Assembly: GCA_000619965.1 (NCBI GenBank)
Contig: JHVD01000002.1
Location: 124,001 to 188,000, forward strand
Direction: 5' to 3'
Length of the DNA stretch: 64,000 bases
Source: Propionibacteriaceae bacterium P6A17
GTDB lineage: Bacteria > Actinomycetota > Actinomycetes > Propionibacteriales > Propionibacteriaceae
The notes beneath the pieces are model-generated. The model was given only the letters and a program-made list of their open reading frames with translations, did not search any database and was not told the origin of the DNA. Each line of letters opens with the position of its first letter. Within the stretch, counting starts at the first letter, position 1. Of this stretch, positions 28,344-37,909 are shown piece by piece. Both the position numbers and the translations under genes were made by a program.

Positions 28344-28906
28344 GACGGGCACTGGCCGCGCTGCTCGCGACGCTCGCGCTCGCGGGGTGCAGCGCCGACA
28401 CCGGCAGCCAGGCCGGCGGTGGCGGTCAGGCAGTGGGCTTCACCGTCGGCGACGGGACGGTCACCATCGTCCCCGCAGACCAGCGCCAGCCCGCGCCCGA
28501 GCTCGAGGGCCCATCGCTGGCCGACGCGTCGACGTCGATCTCCAGTGCGCAGTTCGAAGGGAAGATCCTCGTCGTCAACGTCTGGGGCTCGTGGTGCGCG
28601 CCCTGCCGACATGAAGCACCCGAGCTGGTGGAGGCCGACGCGCAGCTCGGCGACGACGTGCAGTTCCTCGGGCTCAACACCCGCGACCTCTCCGAGGCGC
28701 CGGCGCAGGCCTTCGTGCGCAACTTCGGCATCGAATACCCCAACATCTTCGACCCCGACGGAGCCCTGCTGCTCGGATTCGGGCAGCTGCCACCGAAGGC
28801 GATCCCCTCGACGCTCGTCATCGACGCGCAGGGCCGGGTGGCCGCCCGCGTCATCGGGGAAGTGGACGCCACCACGCTCGTCCAGATCGTCGGGGACGTC
28901 CGATGA
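28340..28906 (+). CDS. resA: ResA/TlpA-like thiol-disulfide lipoprotein
   Basis: Extracytoplasmic thioredoxin-like reductant for apocytochrome c heme-binding cysteines. 188 residues. Lipoprotein signal with LAGCS near 14-18, then a ~45-residue linker. The AhpC/TSA-Redoxin domain has WGSWCAPCRHE (CxxC) and the cis-proline PPKAIPSTLVI. GTG 28340 overlaps the preceding stop. Electrons would come from CcdA, encoded next. Confidence 0.92.
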   Translation: MRRALAALLATLALAGCSADTGSQAGGGGQAVGFTVGDGTVTIVPADQRQPAPELEGPSLADASTSISSAQFEGKILVVNVWGSWCAPCRHEAPELVEADAQLGDDVQFLGLNTRDLSEAPAQAFVRNFGIEYPNIFDPDGALLLGFGQLPPKAIPSTLVIDAQGRVAARVIGEVDATTLVQIVGDVR

Positions 28907-29658
28907 TCCCCCTCGACACCTGGGTCGGTGACGCGCTCACGTCGTCGATGGTGATCGCGATCCCCGTCGCCATCCTGGCGGGGCTCGTGAGCTTCGCCTC
29001 ACCGTGCGTGCTCCCACTGCTGCCCGGCTACCTGTCCTACGCCTCCGGGCTCGGGGCCACGGAGATCGCCGAGGGCGGCGGCCGACGCGCGCCGCTCGTG
29101 CTCGGCACGCTCGGCTTCGTGCTTGGCTTCTCACTCGTGTTCGTCGCGACCGGTGCCCTCGCCGGCGGCATCGGCTCGCTCCTGATCGAACACCAGCGCC
29201 TCATCACCATCGTCGCGGGCGTCCTCATCATCGCGATGGGCGCGGCGTTCATGGGGCTGTTCGAGATGCCCGGCCTCTGGCAACCCGCCACCACGCCGCG
29301 CGTGGGCGTGGCGGCCAGCCCACTGCTCGGCCTCGTGTTCGGGCTCACGTTCACGCCCTGCATCGGGCCGGCACTGTCGGTGGTGTTGTCGCTCGCCTTC
29401 AACGAGGGTTCGGCCGGGCGGGGCGCCGTCCTCGCCTTCGCCTACGCCCTCGGTCTCGGGCTGCCGTTCGTCCTGTTCGCGTTGGCCTTCTCGACGCTCG
29501 CGCCTCGCCTCGACTGGCTGCGCCGCCATCAGCGCGGCCTCCAGCGCCTGGGTGGTGGCCTGATGATCGTCGTCGGCGTCATGATGATCGTCGGCTGGTG
29601 GGACTCGCTGATGGGCGTGGTGCGCCAGTGGGCCGCAGGGTTCGGGACGGTGCTGTGA
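28903..29658 (+). CDS. ccdA: Cytochrome c biogenesis protein CcdA
   Basis: Membrane electron conduit carrying reductant from cytoplasmic thioredoxin to ResA. 251 residues with six or seven membrane segments. The paired reactive cysteines sit in FASPCVLPLLPGYLSY (near 36) and FTPCIGPALS (near 149). Overlaps resA by four bases and the resB start by one. Family length and motifs are complete. Confidence 0.95.
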   Translation: MIPLDTWVGDALTSSMVIAIPVAILAGLVSFASPCVLPLLPGYLSYASGLGATEIAEGGGRRAPLVLGTLGFVLGFSLVFVATGALAGGIGSLLIEHQRLITIVAGVLIIAMGAAFMGLFEMPGLWQPATTPRVGVAASPLLGLVFGLTFTPCIGPALSVVLSLAFNEGSAGRGAVLAFAYALGLGLPFVLFALAFSTLAPRLDWLRRHQRGLQRLGGGLMIVVGVMMIVGWWDSLMGVVRQWAAGFGTVL

Positions 29659-31139
29659 TGAGGGAGTGGCTTCGCTGGGGCTGGCGGCAGCTCACGAGCA
29701 TGCGTACCGCGCTCATCCTGCTGTTCCTCCTCGCCCTCGCCGCCATTCCCGGTTCGATGGTGCCGCAACAGCGCATCTCGCCCATCGAGGTGATGGACTG
29801 GAAGAAGGCCCATCCCAACCTTGACAAGGTGTTCGAGCCGCTCGGCATGTACGACGTGTACTCCTCGCCGTGGTTCTCGGCCATCTACCTGCTGCTGTTC
29901 GTCTCCCTCATCGGATGCATCCTGCCGCGCATCGTGAAGTACGCCCGCGACCTCCGGCGCCCGCTGGCGAAGGTGCCCGCACGCCTCGACCGGCTGCCGG
30001 CGGCCGGCGTGGCCGCCGTCGAGCCCAGCGACGAGGCCCTTCGCCGCGCGGAGGCGTGGCTTCGTCGTCGCCGCTACCGCACGCGGCGGACCGACGACGG
30101 CATCAGCGCCGAACGCGGCTTCCTCCGGGAATTCGGCAACCTCCTGTTCCACCTGTCGCTCGTCGGCGTGCTCGTCGGGCTCGCCTGGTCGAGCCTCCTC
30201 GGGTTCCGCGGGACGGTCGTCGTCGTCGAGGGGCGCGGCTTCGCCAACGCCATCACCCAGTACGACGACTTCACCGCCGGCGCCTGGGTGCGCACGGACG
30301 ACCTCGAGGAGTTCAGTCTCACCGTCGACTCCTTCGAGGCCGCCTTCGAGACCGGCCGCGTCCAGCGGGGCGCCGCCCGCGTCTTCGACGCCACCCTCAC
30401 CGTCCGCGACGGCCGCGGCGAGCACACCGAGCTGGTCACGGTCAACGAGCCGTACACGACGGCCGGCGGCTCGCAGATCAACCTCCTCGGCCACGGCTAT
30501 GCGGGCCACTTCACCGTCAAGGACGGCAACGGCGCCGTCGCCTTCCAAGGGCCCCAGGTGTTCCTTCCGCAGGACGGCAACTTCTCCTCGGTGGGCGTCG
30601 TCAAGGTGCCCGACGCCAGGCCCCAACGCCTGGCGTTCGAGGTGATCTTCCTCCCGACGGCCGTCCTCGACGAGACGGGCCCGCACTCGGTCTTCCCGGA
30701 CGCGCTCGACCCGGAGGTGTGGCTGAATGCCTGGGCGGGGGAGCCTGCGGAGGAGACCGGCGTGCCCGAGTCGATCTACACGCTCAACACGACGGGGCTT
30801 GAGCCCGTCGAAGGTGACGGCGGGGAGCGCCTGCGCGCCCGCATGAAGCCCGGCTCCGGGTTCACGCTCCCGGACGGCTTGGGCAGCGTCCAGTTCGATG
30901 GGTACTCTCGGTGGGTGAAACTCCAGATCAGCCAGACTCCGGGCAACCCGCTCGCGCTGGCGTCCGTGCTGATCGGCCTGGTGGGCCTCACCATCAGCCT
31001 GTTCGTGAAGCCCCGGCGCCTGTTCGTGCGTCCCGGCACCGGACAGGTCGACGTCGGAGGGCTCGATCGCTCCGACACGGGGATCGGCCTCGAGGACGAG
31101 GTCGCCGAGCTGGTGGGCGTGATCGAAGGGAAGGACTGA
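29658..31139 (+). CDS. resB: Cytochrome c biogenesis protein ResB
   Basis: Subunit of the system II heme exporter/cytochrome c synthase. 493 residues. Three N-terminal membrane segments (about 15-35, 70-88 and 155-175) precede a large extracytoplasmic region (about 185-420). A last membrane segment near 427-447 is followed by a cytoplasmic tail. Conserved LIGCILPR and FGNLLFHLSLVGVL segments fit the family. ATG 29658 or the in-frame GTG 29655 may be used. The stop lies three bases before ccsB. Confidence 0.95.
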   Translation: MREWLRWGWRQLTSMRTALILLFLLALAAIPGSMVPQQRISPIEVMDWKKAHPNLDKVFEPLGMYDVYSSPWFSAIYLLLFVSLIGCILPRIVKYARDLRRPLAKVPARLDRLPAAGVAAVEPSDEALRRAEAWLRRRRYRTRRTDDGISAERGFLREFGNLLFHLSLVGVLVGLAWSSLLGFRGTVVVVEGRGFANAITQYDDFTAGAWVRTDDLEEFSLTVDSFEAAFETGRVQRGAARVFDATLTVRDGRGEHTELVTVNEPYTTAGGSQINLLGHGYAGHFTVKDGNGAVAFQGPQVFLPQDGNFSSVGVVKVPDARPQRLAFEVIFLPTAVLDETGPHSVFPDALDPEVWLNAWAGEPAEETGVPESIYTLNTTGLEPVEGDGGERLRARMKPGSGFTLPDGLGSVQFDGYSRWVKLQISQTPGNPLALASVLIGLVGLTISLFVKPRRLFVRPGTGQVDVGGLDRSDTGIGLEDEVAELVGVIEGKD

Positions 31140-31142
31140 GCG

Positions 31143-32048
31143 GTGGCGCAGTATTCGGATCTGGCGATGGTGGCGGCGACGGTGGCGTACATCGTCGCAC
31201 TCGTGCTGCACGCCGGCGAATGGGCGTTCGCCCGGGGCCTCGGCGAGGAGCGTGACGCCTCCGGCGCGGAGGACGCGCAGCGGGTCAACGTCGACCTGTT
31301 CGGCCGCCTGGCCACTGCCGCGATCCTCATCGGCTGGCTGCTCAACACCGTCGGCGTCGTCCTGCGCGGAGTCGCCGCGGGCCGGGCGCCCTGGGGCAAC
31401 ATGTACGAGTTCGTCACCTCGGCGATCGCGCTCGTCGTGCTGCTGTATCTGCTCGTCGTGTGGCGGGCGGGGGCACGCTGGCTGGGCATCGGGGTGGCGT
31501 TCGTCGCGGCGCTCATGATGGGGCTGGCCGTGACGGTGTTCTACGTCGACGTGGCCCCCCTCGTGCCCGCGCTGCACTCGGTGTGGTTCATCGTCCACAT
31601 CATCGCCGCCGTCATCTCGGCGGCGGGCTTCAACGTCGCAGGCCTCGCGAGCATCCTGTTCCTCGTCCGCGACGGGGCCGAACGCCGCGCCCGTCGGCGA
31701 GGAGGGGAGTTCAGGGGCTACGTCGCCCGCATCCCGAGCCCGCGCAAGCTGGAGCTGTTCGCCCATCGGGTGACAGCCTTCGCCTTCCCCGTGTGGACGT
31801 TCACGATCGTCGCGGGCTCCATCTGGGCCCAGTACGCGTGGGGTCGCTACTGGAACTGGGACCCGAAGGAGACGTGGAGCTTCATCACCTGGGTGGTGTA
31901 CGCGGCCTTCCTGCACGCCTCCCTGACGGCCGGCTGGCGGGGCCGCCCCGCGGCCATCATCTCGATCCTGGGGTTGCTGACGTTCTGGTTCAACTTCGTC
32001 GGCGTCAACCTCCTGTTCTCGGGCCTCCACTCGTACGCGGGTATCTGA
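31143..32048 (+). CDS. ccsB: Cytochrome c synthase subunit CcsB (ResC/CcsA-type)
   Basis: Partner of ResB in attaching heme to apocytochrome c. 301 residues with about eight membrane segments. The heme-handling WWD signature is WAQYAWGRYWNWDPKETW near 222-239. Conserved histidines appear in LVLHAGEW, VHIIAA, FAHRVTAF and FLHASLTAG. GTG start. The gene after it begins four bases downstream, so the fusion protein at 32053 is in the same transcript. Confidence 0.96.
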   Translation: MAQYSDLAMVAATVAYIVALVLHAGEWAFARGLGEERDASGAEDAQRVNVDLFGRLATAAILIGWLLNTVGVVLRGVAAGRAPWGNMYEFVTSAIALVVLLYLLVVWRAGARWLGIGVAFVAALMMGLAVTVFYVDVAPLVPALHSVWFIVHIIAAVISAAGFNVAGLASILFLVRDGAERRARRRGGEFRGYVARIPSPRKLELFAHRVTAFAFPVWTFTIVAGSIWAQYAWGRYWNWDPKETWSFITWVVYAAFLHASLTAGWRGRPAAIISILGLLTFWFNFVGVNLLFSGLHSYAGI

Positions 32049-32052
32049 TGCG

Positions 32053-33513
32053 ATGAAGGCGCAGGAGAGCCTCGAATGGATCCTCGACCTGTACGAGGAC
32101 CAGTACGCGTCCCTCCACCGACTCGCACGCATGCTGGGTGCGGGCGACGAGGCCGTCGACGTCGTGCGTTCCGCGTTCCTGATGCTGTACCGCCGCAGCC
32201 GTCGGCTGATCGACCCGGAGGAGCGCGTCGAGTTCCTGCGTGAGCAGGTCATCCACGACGCGCACTCGCGCGGGCGTCGCCCCGACATTCCAGACCCCGA
32301 CGACGGGCGCCGCGTCGGACTCGTGAAGGCCCTGCGCGAGCAGCCTGCGCCGTACCTCGAGATCCTCGTCGTCAGCCACGCACTGGGCCTGTTCGGGCCC
32401 GAGCTGGCCCGCGTGATGCGGCTGTCGGTCAGGGCCTCCAACCATCGCCTCGAGGGCGCCCTGGCCGCGCTGCAGCAGGCCGTCGCCGACGACGACCGCA
32501 TGCCCGACCAGATCGACGCCGTGTCACAGGAGCTCGCGACGGCACTGCGCTCGTCGCAGCGGCTTATCAAGGTGCCACAGCCCGAGGCCATCGAGGACGA
32601 GCTGCGCACCCGACGCACCTCGCGCAACCTCGGGGCCGTGCGGGCCCAACTGGTGGTCGTCGGGAGCCTCACCGCCCTGGCGATCGGGGCGGTCGGGGGC
32701 GTCGCGCTCAAGCCGTCCACGGACGCGCCCGTCGCGCCCAGCGCACAGGCCACCGCGCCCGCGCCCAAGGCGACGGCCTCCGTCGCCATCCAGGCACAGT
32801 TGCAGGACGCCCCGGTGTACTTCGTCGGCCGCTCCGATGGCCGCCTCTACCGCGAGCAGGCATCCCTGCCCTCGACGGCCAACCTCGCCCGGGCGGGGGC
32901 CGAGGCCCTGTTCACGCTCGTGCCGAAGGATCCCGACTACGGCTCCCTGTGGCAGGGCAAGGTCCTGGGAGTCCGCCGGACGGGCAACACCCTCGTCGTC
33001 GACCTCACGCGCGAGTCCTACCAAGGCATCGACCCGCTCATGTCCGAGCAGGCGATCAACCAGATGGTGTACACGCTCACCGAACTCCTCGGCGAGGACG
33101 ACCTTCGGGTGCGCTTCCTCGCCGACGGGGCAGCCCCGCCTGCCGAGTTCTCGGCCAACACCGGCTACTCCCGGCGCGGGCTCGAGCCCATGCCCGGCGT
33201 GTGGATCACCTCGCCCACCAACCAGAGCCAGCGCACGGCCGGGACGCTGTTGGTGACCGGCACGTCGCGCCCGGAGGTGGGCGCACCGGTCATCAACATC
33301 TCCAACCGCGAGACCGACCAGGTGGTGGCCAACGCGATCGCCCAGACCACGCTGACGCAGGACGACCACGGCTGGCTGACCTGGACGGTCACCGTCACCA
33401 TCACCGAGCCCGGCACCTACGAGGTGCTCGGCTCCCCCCAACACGACGCCGACTTCGACGCGCCCGAATTGTCCACCTTCGACACGAAGCTGGTGCGCAT
33501 CACGCGCGACTGA
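32053..33513 (+). CDS. Sigma-factor-like / GerMN / Gmad2 membrane fusion protein
   Basis: 486 residues, three parts. Residues 1-145 are helical and resemble ECF sigma region 2 plus a degenerate region 4 (DLYEDQYASLHRLARMLGAG, AFLMLYRRSRRLI, MRLSVRASNHRLEGAL). One membrane segment lies near 198-218. Outside, a GerMN domain (about 260-375; PVYFVGRSDGRLYRE) is followed by a Gmad2 beta-sandwich (about 380-486; VWITSPTNQ, GTLLVTGTSRPEVG). GerMN/Gmad2 proteins are thought to bind cell-wall components. The N-terminus lacks most promoter-recognition residues. It may act as a membrane sensor or scaffold; no function is assigned. Confidence 0.8.
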   Translation: MKAQESLEWILDLYEDQYASLHRLARMLGAGDEAVDVVRSAFLMLYRRSRRLIDPEERVEFLREQVIHDAHSRGRRPDIPDPDDGRRVGLVKALREQPAPYLEILVVSHALGLFGPELARVMRLSVRASNHRLEGALAALQQAVADDDRMPDQIDAVSQELATALRSSQRLIKVPQPEAIEDELRTRRTSRNLGAVRAQLVVVGSLTALAIGAVGGVALKPSTDAPVAPSAQATAPAPKATASVAIQAQLQDAPVYFVGRSDGRLYREQASLPSTANLARAGAEALFTLVPKDPDYGSLWQGKVLGVRRTGNTLVVDLTRESYQGIDPLMSEQAINQMVYTLTELLGEDDLRVRFLADGAAPPAEFSANTGYSRRGLEPMPGVWITSPTNQSQRTAGTLLVTGTSRPEVGAPVINISNRETDQVVANAIAQTTLTQDDHGWLTWTVTVTITEPGTYEVLGSPQHDADFDAPELSTFDTKLVRITRD

Positions 33514-33516
33514 GCC

Positions 33517-34281
33517 TCACGAGTGCCGCAGCACCCGCTTGGCCACCCGCGCCTGGACGGAGCGCGGCGCGAAGCGGTTGGCGAAGGCCAGCGCCCGGTT
33601 GCGCATGCCGTCGACGACGAACGGTTGGTGCCGCTCGAGTGCGGCGAACGTCGTCGCCACCACCTGCTCGGGGGATCGGCGCTGGGCGAGGACGCCGTCG
33701 TCGCCGGCGTTGGCGAAGAAGTCGGTGTGCGTCGGGCCGGGGCAGATGGCCACCGCCCGGACCCCGGTGTCGTGCAGCTCCTCCCACAAGGCGATGGTGA
33801 ACTGCAGGACGTAACCCTTGGCGGCCGCGTAGACGGCCATCTCGGGCATCGGCTGGAAGGCCGCGGTGCTCGCGACGTTGATGATCGCGCCGCGGCCGCG
33901 GTGGATCATCGGCCCCGCGACCGCGTGCGAGAGCTCGGTGAGCGCACCGACGTCGAGCGACACCTCGCGCGCGACCCTGTCGGCCTCCAGCTCGTGGAAG
34001 CGGCCGACGGACCCAAAGCCGGCGTTGTTGACGAGCGTGTGCACCTGCAGCGAACGCACCTCGTCGACGAAGTCCGCGCGCGACGAGGCACTCGCCAGGT
34101 CGACGGCGCGCGTGGCCGCCTGCACGCCGTGTCGGGAGCGCAGCCGCGCGGCCTGCTCCTCCAACAAGTCGCCTCGACGTGCCGCCAGCAGCACGTTGGC
34201 GCCCCCGCGCGCGAGGTGCTCGGCGAAGGCGACGCCCAGCCCTGCGGATGCGCCGGTGATGACAGCCCAGGAAGTGTCCAT
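33517..34281 (-). CDS. Short-chain dehydrogenase/reductase
   Basis: 254 residues of the classical SDR family, using NAD(P). Cofactor motif TGASAGLG at 9-16, NNAG near 91, the catalytic serine in INVASTAAF and YAAAK (Tyr-x3-Lys) follow in order. RR at the end of strand 2 (LLAARRGD) favours NADP. The substrate is unknown. It converges with the GerMN fusion gene, three bases between stops. Confidence 0.92.
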   Translation of the reverse strand: MDTSWAVITGASAGLGVAFAEHLARGGANVLLAARRGDLLEEQAARLRSRHGVQAATRAVDLASASSRADFVDEVRSLQVHTLVNNAGFGSVGRFHELEADRVAREVSLDVGALTELSHAVAGPMIHRGRGAIINVASTAAFQPMPEMAVYAAAKGYVLQFTIALWEELHDTGVRAVAICPGPTHTDFFANAGDDGVLAQRRSPEQVVATTFAALERHQPFVVDGMRNRALAFANRFAPRSVQARVAKRVLRHS

Positions 34282-34288
34282 GCCAGTC

Positions 34289-34294
34289 AGCGTA
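34289..34294 (-). promoter_or_regulatory. -10 box TACGCT for the SDR gene
   Basis: On the minus strand TACGCT ends seven bases before ATG 34281 with no ribosome binding site. Confidence 0.4.
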
Positions 34295-34370
34295 GCCCCA
34301 GCCGACGATCCCTGGGCGGCCCCGCACGTCGGACGTGAGCGCGAGGGTCGGACAGTGGCAGGATGGCATC

Positions 34371-35780
34371 ATGCAGCACTTCGATCTGGCCATCATCGGC
34401 TCGGGCTCGGGCAACTCGATCATCGACGAGCGCTTCGACGACTGGTCGGTCGCGCTCGTCGAACGCGACCCGGTCTTCGGGGGGACCTGCCTCAACAGAG
34501 GCTGCATTCCCACGAAGATGTACGTGCACCCGGCGGACCTCGCCAGCGAGTTCGAGGATGCGGGACGTCTTGGGCTGACGCTCGCTAGGGGGCGGGCCGA
34601 CTGGCCGCAGATGCGGGACAGGATCTTCGGCCGGCTCGACGCCATCTCCCGCGGCGGGCTCGACTGGCGTCGCCGCAGCCGCAATGTGACGGTCTTCGAC
34701 GGCGAGGCGTCCTTCGTCGACGAACACACGCTGCGAGTGGGGGACAAGCAGTTCACCGCGGACAAGATCGTGATCGCCACCGGATCGCGGCCGCGCACGC
34801 TCGACGTGCCGGGCATCGAGGAAGTGGCGCACCGTATCCACACCTCCGACACCATCATGCGCATCGACGAGCTGCCCGAGCGGCTGGTGATCCTGGGCGG
34901 CGGGTACATCGCGGCAGAGTTCGCCCACATCTTCACCTCCTTCGGCGTCGAGGTGACCGTCATCCACCGCTCCGACGTGGTCCTTCGCGAGATGGACGAG
35001 GACATCCGCTCGGCCTTCGGGGAGCAACTGGCCAAGCGGGTGCGTCTGCGCGTCAACCAGCAGGTGGCCGCCTTCGAGGAGGGGCCTGCCGGTGACGTCT
35101 CGGTCATCACCACCGACGTCAACGGCGTCGAATACGAATACCTCACGGATCTGGTGCTCGTCGCCGTGGGGCGCGAGCGCAACTCCGACATGCTGGCGCT
35201 CGACGCCGCCGGCATCGGCGTGCGCGCCAACGGGCAGATCCACGTCGACGCGCAGCAGCGCACCAACCTGCCGCACGTGTTCGCGCTCGGCGACGTGTCG
35301 TCGGACCACCTGCTCAAGCACGTCGCCAACCACGAGATGCGCACGGTGCAGCACAACCTCCTGCACCCCGATGCCCCGGTGAGCTCGGACCACCGGTACG
35401 TGCCGTGCGCGGTGTTCTCCAAGCCCCAGGTGGCCGCCGTCGGCGCGACGGAGCAGCAACTGCGCGAATGGGGACGGCCCTACGTGAAGGCGACGCAGCG
35501 CTACGCCGACATCGCGTTCGGCTGGGCCATGGAGGACGAGGGGCACTTCGCGAAGCTCCTCGCCGACCCCCATTCCTGGCACCTCCTCGGCGCCCACATC
35601 ATCGGCCCCCAGGCGTCGACGCTGATCCAGCCGCTCATCCAAGCGATGACGTTCGGCCTCACCGTGCCCGAGATGGCACGGGGGCAGTACTGGATCCACC
35701 CGGCGATGCCCGAGCTCGTCGAGAACGCCCTCCTCGGCCTCCTCGACGCGCCGCGCCCCGCGGAGCTCGAGCGTGACTGA
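34371..35780 (+). CDS. mtr: Mycothione reductase
   Basis: Flavin disulfide reductase that regenerates mycothiol from mycothione with NADPH. 469 residues. FAD motif IIGSGSGNS (shorter than the GxGxxG of dihydrolipoamide dehydrogenase, typical of Mtr), redox-active GGTCLNRGCIPTKM, the NADPH-binding GGGYIAAEFAH, VFALGDVSS, and the C-terminal HPAMPELVENAL with the active-site His. Mycothiol is also implied by mshD at 44425. The start ATG 34371 has a CAGGAT box six bases upstream. Confidence 0.95.
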   Translation: MQHFDLAIIGSGSGNSIIDERFDDWSVALVERDPVFGGTCLNRGCIPTKMYVHPADLASEFEDAGRLGLTLARGRADWPQMRDRIFGRLDAISRGGLDWRRRSRNVTVFDGEASFVDEHTLRVGDKQFTADKIVIATGSRPRTLDVPGIEEVAHRIHTSDTIMRIDELPERLVILGGGYIAAEFAHIFTSFGVEVTVIHRSDVVLREMDEDIRSAFGEQLAKRVRLRVNQQVAAFEEGPAGDVSVITTDVNGVEYEYLTDLVLVAVGRERNSDMLALDAAGIGVRANGQIHVDAQQRTNLPHVFALGDVSSDHLLKHVANHEMRTVQHNLLHPDAPVSSDHRYVPCAVFSKPQVAAVGATEQQLREWGRPYVKATQRYADIAFGWAMEDEGHFAKLLADPHSWHLLGAHIIGPQASTLIQPLIQAMTFGLTVPEMARGQYWIHPAMPELVENALLGLLDAPRPAELERD

Positions 35781-36981
35781 GGTGCGACGCTTCGCGAGGC
35801 TCGCCGTCGGCGCGCTCGTGCCGGCGCTGGCCGTCGCCGCCTGCGCCCCCGCGCCGCTCACCCGCACCACGACGGCCAGCGCGCCCTCCGCATCGTCCCA
35901 GGAGCCCACCGCCGCGGTGGCGGGTCCGGCAGAGCCGCCCGCGCCCGCTCAGGCCTGCCTGGCCGAGGCGCAGGCCCTCTCGCCAGAGCGGCAGGTCGGC
36001 CAACTCCTGATGGTGGGGGTGTCGTTGCAGGGCCTCGACGAGCCCACGCGGCAGGCGCTGCGCGCCACGCAGGCGGGCTCCGTGGTGCTGTTGGGGAGCC
36101 AGCCCATCACCCGCAGCGACGTCGCGAGCCTCAGCGCCGAGATCCGCGCCTTGGGCGACTCGACGGTACCGATCCTCGTCGCGGCCGATCAGGAGGGCGG
36201 CCGGGTGCAGCGCCTGCGCGGCCAAGGCTTCAGCGAGATCCCGTCCGCCGTCGACCAGGGGGCCATGAATCCCGACGCGCTGCGCGTCCAGGCCGAGACG
36301 TGGGCCGACGAGCTCCTGCGCGCCGGCGTGCGCTTCAACCTCGCGCCGGTGGCCGACGTCGTGCCCGAGTCCAAGGTGGACTCGAATGCACCCATCGGGA
36401 AGCTCGACCGGCAGTTCGGGGCGAGCCCGGAGCAGGCCGCGGAAGCGGTGGAGGCGGTCGTCGGCGGCATGGAGTCCGCCGGTGTTGCCACGAGCCTCAA
36501 GCACTTCCCGGGGCTCGGCAAGGTCACCGCGAACACGGATTTCGACGAGGCCACCGACGCCGACACCGTCGTGGACGACCCGAGCTGGGAGCCCTTCCTG
36601 CGCGGCATCGAGGCGGGGGCGTCGTCCGTGATGATCTCCTCGGCCACGTTCGAGCGCATCGACCCGGAACACCGGGCGGTGTTCAGCAGCCGCATCGTCT
36701 CCGACATCCTGCGAGAGGATCTGGGATTCGACAAGGTGGTCATCGCCGACGATCTGGGCGCGGCCGAGTCGGTGGCCGACGTGCCGCCCGGCGAACGCGC
36801 GGTGGCGTTCCTCGAGGCCGGCGGGGACCTGATCGTCAACGCCGATCCCGCGCTCGCCGAGGAGATGGCCACCGCCATCCTGGAGCACATGGCGGACGAC
36901 GCCTTCGCCAGCCGGGTCGAAACCTCCACCGCGCGCGTGCTGGCGTTGAAGGAGTCCGTCGGGGACGTCGACTGCGCCTGA
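35773..36981 (+). CDS. Glycoside hydrolase family 3 lipoprotein (NagZ-like)
   Basis: 402 residues. A lipoprotein signal ends VAACAP near 24, followed by a Thr/Ser/Ala/Pro linker. The GH3 N-terminal barrel has ADQEGGRVQRLRG (substrate loop), LKHFPGLG, and the nucleophile aspartate in IADDLGAAES. Relatives remove beta-N-acetylhexosamine from peptidoglycan fragments, and cell-wall recycling outside the membrane is the likely role. GTG 35773 overlaps the mtr stop by eight bases. Confidence 0.9.
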   Translation: MTEVRRFARLAVGALVPALAVAACAPAPLTRTTTASAPSASSQEPTAAVAGPAEPPAPAQACLAEAQALSPERQVGQLLMVGVSLQGLDEPTRQALRATQAGSVVLLGSQPITRSDVASLSAEIRALGDSTVPILVAADQEGGRVQRLRGQGFSEIPSAVDQGAMNPDALRVQAETWADELLRAGVRFNLAPVADVVPESKVDSNAPIGKLDRQFGASPEQAAEAVEAVVGGMESAGVATSLKHFPGLGKVTANTDFDEATDADTVVDDPSWEPFLRGIEAGASSVMISSATFERIDPEHRAVFSSRIVSDILREDLGFDKVVIADDLGAAESVADVPPGERAVAFLEAGGDLIVNADPALAEEMATAILEHMADDAFASRVETSTARVLALKESVGDVDCA

Positions 36982-37040
36982 CCCTCCTCCGGCGCCGGGC
37001 CCCGTCCGGCAGCGCACTCCGGCTCGAAAACGACAACGAC

Positions 37041-37077
37041 GACGGCGCCGGCCCCGCAAGCTGGGACCGGCGCCGTC
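37041..37077. terminator. Bidirectional terminator between the GH3 gene and pstB
   Basis: GACGGCGCCGG (37041-37051) pairs with CCGGCGCCGTC (37067-37077). The stem is extended by CCC/GGG after one mismatch. It lies between convergent genes. Confidence 0.8.
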
Positions 37078-37097
37078 GCCTTCCTCGAGAGGGCGGA

Positions 37098-37877
<780 letters not shown>

Positions 37878-37909
37878 GGTGTGATTCCTTGAGTGTTGTC
37901 GGGAAACGT

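Noticed and set aside
29529-32789. A 1086-codon open frame on the minus strand opposite resB and ccsB
   Set aside because: The plus strand holds intact cytochrome c maturation genes with all motifs; the antisense frame is low-complexity Arg/Asp/Gly-rich.
35773-36981. A beta-glucosidase assignment for the GH3 protein
   Set aside because: It lacks the C-terminal GH3 domain of beta-glucosidases and its KHFPGLG region matches the N-acetylhexosaminidase branch.
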